Positions 24,224-33,347 of a stretch of 64,000 nucleotides of DNA are shown piece by piece. The position numbers and the translations under genes were made by a program. The notes under the pieces were generated by a model that worked only from the letters and a program-made list of their open reading frames with translations, was not told the DNA's origin and ran no database searches. Numbering within the stretch: position 1 is the first letter of the stretch; every line of letters begins with the position of its first letter. Origin of the DNA: MM2 sp035460165 (lineage in GTDB: Bacteria > Pseudomonadota > Gammaproteobacteria > Burkholderiales > Methylophilaceae); contig DATHWW010000005.1 of the NCBI GenBank assembly GCA_035460165.1, positions 146,834-210,833 on the forward strand, written 5' to 3'.

Positions 24224-27085
24224 TCACATCTTGCTGCGCAGCAGCTTTTCGAATTCCCTGGGCGGCATCGGTTTGCCGATATGGTAACCCTGTGCCTGGT
24301 CGCACCCAAGGTCTTGCAGCAGCGTCAGGATATCCTGATCCTCCACGCCTTCGGCAAGCACTTGGAGGCCGAGATTATGCGCGAGTTCCACCGTGGAGCG
24401 CACGATGATGGCGTCGAGCTCATCGACCAGCATGTCCTTGACGAAAGACTGGTCGATCTTGAGCTTGTCCACATCCAGCTGCTTGAGGTAGGAGAGGTTG
24501 GAATAACCCGTGCCGTAGTCGTCGATCGACAAGCGTACGCCGAGGCTGTTCAGCTGGTTGAGTTGCTTGCGGGTGTGCTGCGTGTCCTGGATCAGCACCG
24601 ATTCGGTCAGCTCGATCTCCAGGTGGGTGGGATCGAGGCCGGACGCGGCGAGCGCTTCGTTGACGCTGTCGAGTATCCTGCCGCGCTTGAATTGCAGCGC
24701 CGAAATGTTGACCGCGACGGTGAGCTGCGGCAGGCCGGCGTTGACCCATTCCTGGGCTTGCCGGCAGGCTTCGCGCAGCACCCAGGCGTCGATATTGAGG
24801 ATGAAGCCGGTTTCTTCCGCCAAGGGGATGAATTTGGCGGGCGGTACCCAGCCATCTTCTGCACTTTTCCAGCGCAACAGCGCTTCGCAGCCGATGATGG
24901 CGTGATCCTGCAACGAAATCAGCGGCTGGTAATGCAATACGAACTCGCCGTGCTCCATCGCCTGACGCAGCTTGTTCTGCAGCTTCAGGCGTTCCGCCGC
25001 GTTGGCGTTCATCGATTCGTCGTAGAAATGGCAGTTGTTGCGGCCGCTTTCCTTGGCGTGATACATCGCGGTGTCGGCGTTCTGCATCAGCGTGGCGATT
25101 TCGCGGCCGTCATCCGGATACAGGCTGATGCCGATGCTGAAAGAGGTGGAGAGCTGGTGTCCGTCGATGACGAAAGGCTCGCGCAGCGTTTCGAGAATTT
25201 TCTCGGCGATGATGGTGGCGGCATTGCTGTCGAATATGTCGGGCAGCACGATGACGAATTCGTCGCCGCCCTGGCGGCTGATGGTATCGGTTTCGCGCAC
25301 GCAGGATTTCAGGCGATCCACCACTGCGACCAGCAGGTCGTCGCCGACATGGTGGCCGAGGCTGTCGTTGACCTGTTTGAACCGGTCGAGATCGAGGAAC
25401 ATCAGCGCGACGCGGTGCTTCTCGCGCTCTGCCAGGTTGATCGCCTGTTGCAGCCGGTCGAGCAGGAGCAAGCGATTAGGCAGCTTGGTCAGTGTGTCGT
25501 GATGGGCAAGAAATTCGATGTGTTTCAGCGTCGCCTTATGCTCGCTGATGTCGGCAAAAATGGCGACAAAATGCGTTAAATTCCCATCATTGTCGCGGAT
25601 CGAGCTGATATTGGTCCATAACGGGAAAATCTCGCCGTTCTTGCGGCGGTTCCATAATTCGCCCTGCCAGGAGTCGCGCACGTTCAGGCTTTCCCACATG
25701 TTGCGGAAAAAAGCCTTGTCATGCCTGCCGGAGGCTAACATCGCGGGATCGCGATCGAGCACGTCCTCCCGCGAGTAGCCGGTTACGTCGGTAAATGCAC
25801 GGTTAACCGAAACGATATGGTTTTCCGCATCGGTAATCACGATGGCTTCGCGTGTGCTTTCGATGACTTGGCCGGTCAGCCGCAGGTGATCTTCGGCCTT
25901 CTTGATGCTGGTGATGTCCTGCAGGTTTTCGATGACGGCGATCAGTTTGCCGTCGTTGCCGTAAATCGGCGTCGCGTCGAACATCAGGTAGCGATCCTGG
26001 CCGTTCAACTTGGGAAACCAGCTTTCCGCGTGGAAGCTATAGGCATTGAAAACCGAAGCCCCGACGATTTGGTAGTACTCCCCGGCCTGATCGCTCTTGC
26101 CGTCCAGTACCAGGTCGGCGAGGCAGGGGCGAGGCCTGGAATAAAAGCCGCGCCATGCATCGGTGGTGCCTACGATGTCGATGGCCTTGATGCCCGTCAG
26201 CATTTCGCAGGCGCGATTCCAGATGATGACGCGATGATCCTTGTCGAGGATGAACAGCGGAATGGTGACCGATTGGATGACATCCTCGGAAAACTTGCGT
26301 TCGCGGCCCAGCGCTTCGCGATCGGTAGCCAGATCATCGGCCATGCGGTCGATGGCTTGGCCCAACAGGCCGATTTCGTCGGGTTTGACCAGCCCCGAAC
26401 GTGCGCTCATTTCGCCGCTGGCAATGCGGCTGGCGATGGATACTAGCCGCTCCGTGCGCCGCGAAACGAGCGCGTCGATCAGCATGCCGAGCAGGATTGC
26501 TGCGGCAAGGGAGAGACCGAGGAAACGGAACGCCTTCTCCATGGCATGGCGTCGCGCGTGGGCCAGGGGTTCGCCCAGGTCGTACTCCACGAACAAGGTA
26601 CCCCAGCGTTGGCGTGGGCTTGCTCCGGATGATTGCATGCCCAGCGGCAAGGGATAATAGCCGTAGAGCAGCGTTTCCTCATCGTTGCCCAGGATTTCGC
26701 CGCGCTGGTTTTTATGCGCGAGCAAGGCGAGTTCTGGGCGATATGGCGAAACCGCAGATGCCGCTTTTCCCAGCCATCCGCTGTCTGAGGCTTGCAATAC
26801 CTGGTTTTGCTCGTCCACCAGCAGCAGCCGTCGAATATTGGTATGCAAGGCGGTGGTCGGGATCCGGCTTTCCCCCTGTAACATGCTCTCTTCGAAGGTG
26901 TCGTTGGCGATCATGCCGTCCAGCTGCAGCATCATGATCTGCAGCATATCGCGGTTTTCGCTGACAATACGCTCCGCCGTGTCGCGCTGATGGTCTGCCG
27001 AAATCAGGATCGCCACGATGGCCGACAAGCTGACGAAAGCAAGCGGAATCTGGATGCGCAGGCGGGAAAAAAATGGAGGTGTCAC
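24224..27085 (-). CDS. Membrane PAS-GGDEF-EAL c-di-GMP sensor protein
   Basis: Protein of 953 aa. A membrane helix near residues 13-26 and another near 190-208 (FLGLSLAAAILLGMLIDALV) bracket a periplasmic sensor domain. HAMP follows (RRTERLVSIASRIASGEMSA), then two PAS domains (about 265-390 and 400-510). GGDEF (about 525-680) has RQGGDEF and an upstream RETD inhibition site. EAL (about 700-945) is complete: CEALLRW, VNISALQF, ELTESVLI, DDYGTGYSNL, LKIDQSFV, AEGVED. Synthesis and breakdown of c-di-GMP are both possible. MITE-like copy 2 sits about 50 bp upstream of its start and may carry or displace its promoter. Confidence 0.95.
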   Translation of the reverse strand: MTPPFFSRLRIQIPLAFVSLSAIVAILISADHQRDTAERIVSENRDMLQIMMLQLDGMIANDTFEESMLQGESRIPTTALHTNIRRLLLVDEQNQVLQASDSGWLGKAASAVSPYRPELALLAHKNQRGEILGNDEETLLYGYYPLPLGMQSSGASPRQRWGTLFVEYDLGEPLAHARRHAMEKAFRFLGLSLAAAILLGMLIDALVSRRTERLVSIASRIASGEMSARSGLVKPDEIGLLGQAIDRMADDLATDREALGRERKFSEDVIQSVTIPLFILDKDHRVIIWNRACEMLTGIKAIDIVGTTDAWRGFYSRPRPCLADLVLDGKSDQAGEYYQIVGASVFNAYSFHAESWFPKLNGQDRYLMFDATPIYGNDGKLIAVIENLQDITSIKKAEDHLRLTGQVIESTREAIVITDAENHIVSVNRAFTDVTGYSREDVLDRDPAMLASGRHDKAFFRNMWESLNVRDSWQGELWNRRKNGEIFPLWTNISSIRDNDGNLTHFVAIFADISEHKATLKHIEFLAHHDTLTKLPNRLLLLDRLQQAINLAEREKHRVALMFLDLDRFKQVNDSLGHHVGDDLLVAVVDRLKSCVRETDTISRQGGDEFVIVLPDIFDSNAATIIAEKILETLREPFVIDGHQLSTSFSIGISLYPDDGREIATLMQNADTAMYHAKESGRNNCHFYDESMNANAAERLKLQNKLRQAMEHGEFVLHYQPLISLQDHAIIGCEALLRWKSAEDGWVPPAKFIPLAEETGFILNIDAWVLREACRQAQEWVNAGLPQLTVAVNISALQFKRGRILDSVNEALAASGLDPTHLEIELTESVLIQDTQHTRKQLNQLNSLGVRLSIDDYGTGYSNLSYLKQLDVDKLKIDQSFVKDMLVDELDAIIVRSTVELAHNLGLQVLAEGVEDQDILTLLQDLGCDQAQGYHIGKPMPPREFEKLLRSKM

Positions 27086-27133
27086 AGGTTGGCGCCCTTA
27101 ATTTTTGTAATACTTAACAAGTATCGTAATTTA

Positions 27134-27400
27134 GAGCCTATTTCAGTAGTTTCCATCCCCCGCGCCGTTAGTCTGCGGGATGCAGTGCAAGGCGTGGGCT
27201 GCGCGGTGTAGTCATTCTCCACAAGCAGCCCGCAACGCGGCAATGCGCCCGCAGACTAACGGCCCTCCGGGTTGAGTTCGGGCCCGGCGTCTGCGGCGTT
27301 GCGCCGCTTGCCAAGGGACCGGCCATAGGCTGCGCGTCGCGCCTTGCATCCATCCAGGCCCGGACTCAACGCGGGGGATGGAAACTACTGAAATAGGCTC
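27134..27400. repeat. MITE-like repeat, copy 2
   Basis: A 267-bp element with perfect inverted ends (GAGCCTATTTCAGTAGTTTC at left, its complement at right, extending about 30 bp to CCCCCGCG/CGCGGGGG). The left internal hairpin pairs GCCGTTAGTCTGCGGG with CCCGCAGACTAACGGC perfectly; the right one pairs GTTGAGTTCGGGCC with GGCCCGGACTCAAC. Flanks are TTA at left and TTG at right, so the target duplication is decayed by one base. It lies between the divergent PAS-GGDEF-EAL gene and the AddB-like gene. Confidence 0.88.
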
Positions 27401-27508
27401 TTGGTGCGCCTGAACCGATTCAGGCAAGGTAATGCTCAGGAGTGGCCGTGCCCCGCATCACCGAATATTCGACCAATTTTGCTGGGTATTCTATATCAGG
27501 AGAGGGAT

Positions 27509-30235
27509 TTGGCAAGAATAGATAATCTGCCGCAAAGCATGACCGGGAATGCCCTTGTTCTATGCTCGACAGCACGCTTGGCGCGCAGCCTCCGAATGGA
27601 GCTGGGGCACATCCAACGCGCACGCGGCATGACGCAATGGCAGCCGCCGACCATTCTTACATTGGCGCAATGGCTGGATGACGCGATCACGCGCGCGATG
27701 CTGGCGGGCGAACTGCCGGCCGACTATCTGCCGCGGCAAATCCTGGACAGCATGGCGGAACGTCTGCTGTGGGAGCGCGCCATCGAGAAGAACACGCAGG
27801 ATGACGCGGTGCAGGCGTTATTCGATATGGCAGGCCTGGCACAAACCGCCGCCGAGGCTAATCGGCTCCTGATCGAATGGAATATCCACCTCACCGGCGG
27901 CGAGCAGACCGAGGAAACGCGGCAATTCCTGCGCTGGCGCGAAACTTTCCAGACGCTTTGCCGCCAGCATCAGACACTCGAAGCGGCGCGTTATCTGGAC
28001 CGGCAGATCGATGGTCTGCAACGCGGTGCCGGCGCGTTGCCCGCCGACCTCCATCTCGCTGGATTCGACCGTTTCAGTCCGCAGGAAAAGCGTTTGCTGG
28101 AGGTATTGGCTGCGCGCGGCGTGCAGGTTCTGCGTTGGCCGCTCGGGCTCGATCAACCTGCATCGGCTGTGCAGATCGCCTGCGACGATGTCGATGCCGA
28201 ATGCCGGGCGGCGGTGGCATGGGCCGCGCGCCGGCTTGCGCAAGAGCCGCACGCGCGGCTCGCCATCGTCGCGCCGGAGTTAGGCGCATTACGCGCCCGA
28301 CTTGCGGCCATGCTCGACGATGCCTTGCACCCGGCCTCGATTCATCCTTCACGCGCGGCAATGCCGCGCTGTTACGACTTTTCGCTGGGAGATCCGCTAT
28401 CCGCGCATCCGATGATCGCCTGCGCGCTGTTGCTGCTGCGACTGTCGGTTCGCCGCTATCGTATTTCGCAGCAGGATGCCGGACATCTATTGCGTGACAT
28501 ATATTGGTCGGCTGGCATCAGCGAAGCGGATGCGCGAGCACGGCTCGAGGCCCGCATGCGCGGCAGGCTGTCGCCGCGATTGCAGCTCGAACAGTTGCTG
28601 CGGCTGGCGCGCAAGGCACAGCTGGACGGCTTGGGTGTCGCCCGGTTGGTGGGGAACCTCGAAGCAATCAGCGCCGCAACTGCCGGCTGGCCGCGCAAAC
28701 AATCGGCACGCGCATGGGCCGCGGCATTCGCAGGATTGCTCAAGGCTGCCGCCTGGCCGGGCGAGCGCAGCCTTTCCAGCCATGAATTCCAGGCGCGGCA
28801 GGCGTGGGAAGCTGCGCTGAATGATTTCGGCATACTGGATGCGTTGTTGGGGCCGTTGGATGCGGGAGCAGCCCTGCATCGCTTATCCCGCCTGGCGCAG
28901 GAGCGTATTTTTCAGCCCGAGGCCGAAGGCGAACCGCGATTGCTTGTGATGGGCATGCTGGAAGCCGCCGCCGCACCGCTGGATGCGATGTGGGTGCTGG
29001 GCATGAACGATCACCAATGGCCGCCGCCGCCCCGGCCGAACCCTTTGCTGCCTGCCGAAACACAACGGCGGGCGCATGCCCCGAATGCATGCAGCAGCGT
29101 GCAGACCGAATTCGCCCAGGCGATACATGCGCGGCTGATGCACGGTGCGGCCGAGATCGTCTTTTCATGGTCGCACCGCGACGGCGAGCGTGAGTTGCGC
29201 CCCAGCCCGGTCATAAGCGCGATCCCGCTGCAAGCCGCGGCGCCGGAACTGGCCGCCACGTTGGCCGAACGCTTGGCACAACCGGCTGAGATGCAGTGGC
29301 TGGACGATCATATGGCGCCACCGGTAGCTGCAGGCGAAATCCAGCGCGGCGGTACAGGGCTCCTCAAGGCACAGGCGATCTGCCCGGCATGGGCCTATTA
29401 TCAGTACCGGCTTGGCGCACGGGCGCTGGATGAGCCGGTGGAAGGGTTGGATGCGCTTGCGCGCGGCAATCTGCTGCACATGGTTTTGCAAGCCTTTTGG
29501 ACGGGACGCACTTCCGTGGACCTGCATGGGATCGACGATACCGCATTGGAATCATCGATTGCTGCCGCGGTGGAAGCAGGGGTACGACAATTTATCGAAC
29601 AGTCGGACGCGCCTTTGCCGCCGCAGTTCGCTGCCCTGGAAAAGCTGCGTTTGCAGCGGATTCTGGCCGCCTGGCTGGAGCTGGAGAAAACGCGCGAGCC
29701 ATTCTCGGTGCAGGAATGCGAACAGCGCATCAGCCTGGATATCGACGGCTTGCAGGTCAATCTGGTGCTGGATCGGATTGATGAGCTGCCGGACGGTCGG
29801 CTGGTGGTGCTCGATTACAAGACGGGCGCCAGCGTCAGCCACAAAAGCTGGGCAGAAGACCGTATCGCCGAACCGCAATTACCGATTTATGCGGCGCTCG
29901 CGTTGCGCGACGGCGAAGTGGCCGCGGTCTGTTTCGCCAAAGTGCAGGCGGCGGAGCAGAAGTTCATCGGCATCGCGGAAGAAGATGGGGTACTGCCCGG
30001 CGTAAATTCACTCGACGGCGCCCGCAAGCTCTTTCCGGAAGACCGCTTCTCCGATTGGGCCGCCTTGATCCGTCACTGGCAGGTCAGCATCGCTGCGATT
30101 GCGACCGAGATCAAAGCCGGCGAAGCCGCGGTGAAGTTCCGTAATGAAGAGGATATGCGCGATTGCGACGTGAAACCGCTCTTGCGCCTGCCTGAGCGCA
30201 AGTTGCAATTGGAGCGCCAAAACAGAGAGGTTTGA
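27509..30235 (+). CDS. AddB/RecB-like PD-(D/E)XK nuclease, DNA repair
   Basis: Protein of 908 aa from a TTG at 27509 with AGGAG six bases upstream; an ATG at 27539 is an alternative. It resembles the betaproteobacterial 'probable DNA repair protein' that partners an AddA-type helicase. An inactivated helicase-like body holds LHLAGFDRFSPQEKRLLEVL and MLEAAAAPLDAMWVLGMND. The C-terminal nuclease motif is LVVLDYKTGASVSH followed by AEPQLPIYAAL. The four cysteines of the AddB iron-sulfur cluster are not evident; only one Cys precedes the nuclease (AQAICPAWAYYQYRL). Its probable partner lies 4.5 kb downstream, separated by three unrelated genes. Confidence 0.88.
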   Translation: MARIDNLPQSMTGNALVLCSTARLARSLRMELGHIQRARGMTQWQPPTILTLAQWLDDAITRAMLAGELPADYLPRQILDSMAERLLWERAIEKNTQDDAVQALFDMAGLAQTAAEANRLLIEWNIHLTGGEQTEETRQFLRWRETFQTLCRQHQTLEAARYLDRQIDGLQRGAGALPADLHLAGFDRFSPQEKRLLEVLAARGVQVLRWPLGLDQPASAVQIACDDVDAECRAAVAWAARRLAQEPHARLAIVAPELGALRARLAAMLDDALHPASIHPSRAAMPRCYDFSLGDPLSAHPMIACALLLLRLSVRRYRISQQDAGHLLRDIYWSAGISEADARARLEARMRGRLSPRLQLEQLLRLARKAQLDGLGVARLVGNLEAISAATAGWPRKQSARAWAAAFAGLLKAAAWPGERSLSSHEFQARQAWEAALNDFGILDALLGPLDAGAALHRLSRLAQERIFQPEAEGEPRLLVMGMLEAAAAPLDAMWVLGMNDHQWPPPPRPNPLLPAETQRRAHAPNACSSVQTEFAQAIHARLMHGAAEIVFSWSHRDGERELRPSPVISAIPLQAAAPELAATLAERLAQPAEMQWLDDHMAPPVAAGEIQRGGTGLLKAQAICPAWAYYQYRLGARALDEPVEGLDALARGNLLHMVLQAFWTGRTSVDLHGIDDTALESSIAAAVEAGVRQFIEQSDAPLPPQFAALEKLRLQRILAAWLELEKTREPFSVQECEQRISLDIDGLQVNLVLDRIDELPDGRLVVLDYKTGASVSHKSWAEDRIAEPQLPIYAALALRDGEVAAVCFAKVQAAEQKFIGIAEEDGVLPGVNSLDGARKLFPEDRFSDWAALIRHWQVSIAAIATEIKAGEAAVKFRNEEDMRDCDVKPLLRLPERKLQLERQNREV

Positions 30236-30272
30236 GGGCCTGCGAATATCCGATACCCATTCCTCACTGAAG

Positions 30273-30319
30273 TAAGTAAAATCTTAAGCAGCTTTTACAT
30301 GAACTTAAGTAAAATCTTA
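30273..30319. promoter_or_regulatory. Two identical dyad sites upstream of the diguanylate cyclase
   Basis: The 14-mer TAAGTAAAATCTTA occurs at 30273-30286 and again at 30306-30319, exactly 33 bp apart, or about three helical turns. Each copy is itself a dyad (TAAG-N6-CTTA). This is the architecture of paired operator sites for a cooperative dimeric regulator. The regulator is unknown. Confidence 0.6.
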
Positions 30320-30435
30320 CGGTAGGAGTGGTTTTGCGGTTGCTTTATCAATGACTCCTAAGGGGCATAGCCGGACGATAGATTCGGCGTTAGGTTAGTA
30401 GTAATAAAATTACAGGGACCGCAATCGCATACCAC

Positions 30436-32088
30436 ATGGCTTACCCATTGTCATTTTCCTACCTTTCCAGGTATGCGGTTCAAACCATTCTTTGGGCTTT
30501 CCTCACCCTAGCTCTTTCCACGCAAGCCGCTCCCCGAGACTTCGCCGGGAATTGGTATGAGATAAAAAGCGATGCCCTTGCCGGAAAAAGCCCGCTTGAC
30601 TTGAGCGCGCTTGATGCCAAACGGGTAGACAAGGTGGCGGTAACGGGTGGCCGATTCCTTTTCAAAACCGATTTTAGCCTGGACACCGCTGGTCGTTATG
30701 TAATCGATTTCAAGAACACGAGTGTCATTGGCCGTTTCCATCATCGCGTTTTCGACGAGCGGAACCGGCTCGTGGCTGTCTCGGCGGGTGGCATCCAAGG
30801 CGTCGAGAACAATCCTTTTTTTCTGAGGCATGGGCGAGAGCTCGAGCTGCCGGCTGGTCAATACCAGTTGATAACGGAGGTGGAATCCCCGTTTTTTCTC
30901 GGCGTTCCCGAACCTTACCTGGATACCTTGAAGGATTATCGCCAGGCCATCAAGCCGGCCAACGCACTGGTGCTGGGCGGGATGGGCGTCTTCTTTGGGC
31001 TGGGCATTTATTACGCTGCGCTGGCGCTGGTTCGCAGGCGCGCGGCCGAGGGCATGTACGCGCTTTTCATCCTGGGTAATTTCCTGTTCAACGGCAGTGC
31101 TTTGCTGGTATTCCCCGAATTGCTGGGTATGCATTGGATTTACCTGGTCAGCCTGCCGATACTTTTCTCCAACGCCGCCTACATTGTTTTCGTGATGGCC
31201 TTGCTGGAATTAGGCAAGAGTTCGCAGCCGCGTCTCTATAAAGCCGGCATCGCCTTGCTTGCGATTCTGGGGACGTTTGCTCTTGCCGCTGCCATCAAGC
31301 CGAACTGGTCGCTGGAACTGGCTCGATACGGAGTGGCGTTGTTCCTGTGTTACGGTTTGACTTCGGGCATTATGCGAGCCTGCCAAGGCAATGTTTCGGC
31401 AAAGCTGTATCTGGTGGCGATTGCCGTGTTCTTTATGCTGGGCGCAGTCGCCATCACGCAGGCACAGCTGAGCGGGGTGTATACCTTGTACATCGAACAT
31501 GTCGGCCTGATGGCAGTTGCGGTCGAGGTGATTTTGCTGGCACTGGTGCTTTCCTATCAGTTCGCACAACTGCATCGGGAGAAGGAAATTGCGCTTGAGC
31601 GTATGGAGCTCAGCAACCGTATCGCCCACACCGATGCGCTGACCGGATTACCCAACCGCTATGCGTTGGATATTGAGCTGGATCACCTGCCGGCACACGC
31701 CAGTCTGACCTTTCTCGACCTGGACGGCCTCAAGTTTTACAACGACCGCTTCGGCCATGCGCGCGGCGACAGTTTGTTGCGCAGCTTTGCAGAACACCTA
31801 GTCACTTACTTGGGCAGTAACGGCCGGCTATTCCGTATTGGTGGGGACGAGTTTGCGCTGACCTGCCCAAGCGGCAATAAGGCATTGATCGAATCCACGC
31901 TGTGGGACACGATGGCGCACCTGCATACTTCCGGTTTCGAATTGGCAGGCGTCAGTGCCGGCTCGGCTTATCTTCACGAATCCGCCAACATGAGCGAACT
32001 CAAACATCTGGCCGACACCCGCATGTATGAGAACAAGCGTAAACGCAAACAACTCGAGCTGGAATTGCGGGAGAGTGATGTCGTTTAG
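30436..32088 (+). CDS. 7TM-DISM diguanylate cyclase
   Basis: Protein of 550 aa. A signal peptide (about 1-32, ending STQAAPRD) leads to a periplasmic DISM-type beta domain (FAGNWYEIKSDALAGKSPLD). Seven membrane helices follow (about 175-380) and then a cytoplasmic GGDEF domain (HTDALTGLPNRYALDIEL, LDLDGLKFYND, RIGGDEFALTCP). The active site is intact. The RxxD inhibition site is absent (GSNGRLFRIGGDEF), so product feedback should be weak. It would make c-di-GMP in response to a periplasmic ligand. Two dyad operator-like sites lie upstream. Confidence 0.92.
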   Translation: MAYPLSFSYLSRYAVQTILWAFLTLALSTQAAPRDFAGNWYEIKSDALAGKSPLDLSALDAKRVDKVAVTGGRFLFKTDFSLDTAGRYVIDFKNTSVIGRFHHRVFDERNRLVAVSAGGIQGVENNPFFLRHGRELELPAGQYQLITEVESPFFLGVPEPYLDTLKDYRQAIKPANALVLGGMGVFFGLGIYYAALALVRRRAAEGMYALFILGNFLFNGSALLVFPELLGMHWIYLVSLPILFSNAAYIVFVMALLELGKSSQPRLYKAGIALLAILGTFALAAAIKPNWSLELARYGVALFLCYGLTSGIMRACQGNVSAKLYLVAIAVFFMLGAVAITQAQLSGVYTLYIEHVGLMAVAVEVILLALVLSYQFAQLHREKEIALERMELSNRIAHTDALTGLPNRYALDIELDHLPAHASLTFLDLDGLKFYNDRFGHARGDSLLRSFAEHLVTYLGSNGRLFRIGGDEFALTCPSGNKALIESTLWDTMAHLHTSGFELAGVSAGSAYLHESANMSELKHLADTRMYENKRKRKQLELELRESDVV

Positions 32089-32136
32089 TGGGGTGAATAA
32101 AAGCTTTTAATAACCACAAAGAAGGGGAGTCGTTTC

Positions 32137-33285
32137 ATGCAGTCAAAGCGAAGTTTGATTTGGCCGGTGTTGTTGTCGATAGCGCTGCCGCTGGTGGCAG
32201 CCTGGTTTATGTATCCCGATACCCATTTGCCGCCCGGGTTCGGGGTATTTCCTCCGTTGTACGTCCCGGGGACTCCCGGTTTTAATCTGGTCATTTTTGT
32301 CGCGCTGGCGCTGGTCGAGGCGGGAATCATCGTGTTCCTGCTCTTCCCGCAGTGGTTCGGCTTCCAGCCGGTTACGCCACCCCCTTCGCCGACGCCGGTG
32401 AAGTTCCCGCTATGGTTCTGGGTAGGCGCCGCGATGACGCTGTTTTTCTGGTGGCTGATGTGGACGCGCGTCACGCCGTTCGGTGATCTGGTCTATTACG
32501 CCTTCTCGCCGTTATGGTGGGGCTTCATCCTGACGCTGGATGGTATCGTCTACCGCCGTAGCGGCGGCCAGTCTCTGTTGGCCACCAAGCCCGCGACCTT
32601 CGTCATCAGCGCGGTGATATCGCTGGTCGGCTGGCTCTACTTCGAGTATTACGACTATTTCGCGCTCGGCACCTGGTATTACCCAAATTCCACCATGCCG
32701 GAACTGAGCCACGAAATGATCGTGCTGATATTCCTGGTTGCCTATACCACGGTGTGGCCGGCGATTTTCGAGTGGTACACCCTGCTCAATACCTGCCCCA
32801 AGCTGGCCAGCCGCTATACCAATGGCCCCAAGCTCGCCTTGCCAGGGAACCTGCTGATGTGGGGCGGTTTTGCGCTGGTGGTGGCGATGGTGTTCTTCCC
32901 GCACCCCTTGTTCTGGGTGGTGTGGATCGGCACGCTGGCGATCTTTGCGGGCTTGCTCATCCGCTTGAACATCTGGACGCCCTTTACCGCATTGGCGCAA
33001 GGCAATTGGGGGCCGATGATACTGATGGGGCTGGGCACCTTGTTCAACGGCTTTTTCTGGGAGATGTGGAACTACGGCAGTGCGCATCCGGAACTACCGG
33101 TGACCAACCCCAACTACTGGATATACGACATTCCTTACGTCAACGTCATCCACATCTTTTCGGAGATGCCGCTGCTCGGTTATTTCGGCTATATCCCATT
33201 CGGCATCATGGCGTGGCTGATGTTCATCTGGGCGGGCAAGCTGTTCGGTTTCAGTACCCAGTTGCTCGATTCCGAGCCTAAGTAG
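32137..33285 (+). CDS. Polytopic membrane protein of unknown function
   Basis: Protein of 382 aa that I do not recognise. It has about nine membrane helices and is very rich in Trp, Phe and Tyr. Conspicuous segments are KFPLWFWVGAAMTLFFWWLM, LYFEYYDYFALGTWYYPNS, LFNGFFWEMWNYGSAHPELP and YWIYDIPYVNVIHIFSEMPL. The aromatic, Glu-containing loops suggest binding of a cofactor or lipid-like ligand, but that is speculation. It has GGGGAG before its ATG and follows the diguanylate cyclase by 48 nt, possibly on one transcript. A strong terminator follows. Confidence 0.85.
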   Translation: MQSKRSLIWPVLLSIALPLVAAWFMYPDTHLPPGFGVFPPLYVPGTPGFNLVIFVALALVEAGIIVFLLFPQWFGFQPVTPPPSPTPVKFPLWFWVGAAMTLFFWWLMWTRVTPFGDLVYYAFSPLWWGFILTLDGIVYRRSGGQSLLATKPATFVISAVISLVGWLYFEYYDYFALGTWYYPNSTMPELSHEMIVLIFLVAYTTVWPAIFEWYTLLNTCPKLASRYTNGPKLALPGNLLMWGGFALVVAMVFFPHPLFWVVWIGTLAIFAGLLIRLNIWTPFTALAQGNWGPMILMGLGTLFNGFFWEMWNYGSAHPELPVTNPNYWIYDIPYVNVIHIFSEMPLLGYFGYIPFGIMAWLMFIWAGKLFGFSTQLLDSEPK

Positions 33286-33304
33286 TCATGCAATTGCATG
33301 ACGC

Positions 33305-33330
33305 AAAAAGCCGCCCTTGGGCGGCTTTTT
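33305..33330. terminator. Bidirectional Rho-independent terminator
   Basis: AAAAAGCCGCCC, loop TT, GGGCGGCTTTTT: a perfect seven-pair GC stem flanked by A5 and T5. It serves both convergent genes, the membrane protein and the FadL porin. Just before it lies a 16-bp perfect palindrome, TCATGCAATTGCATGA (33286-33301). Confidence 0.93.
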
Positions 33331-33347
33331 GTTGTTGCAGACGTCTA

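Noticed and set aside
23651..25579. A 642-codon plus-strand frame opposite greB and the PAS-GGDEF-EAL gene
   Set aside because: Antisense shadow of two clearly recognised genes; no domain and no ribosome-binding site.
27401..27508. N-terminal extension of the AddB-like protein to 27401
   Set aside because: It would start at the edge of repeat copy 2, adds unconserved residues, and ignores the AGGAG-TTG start at 27509.
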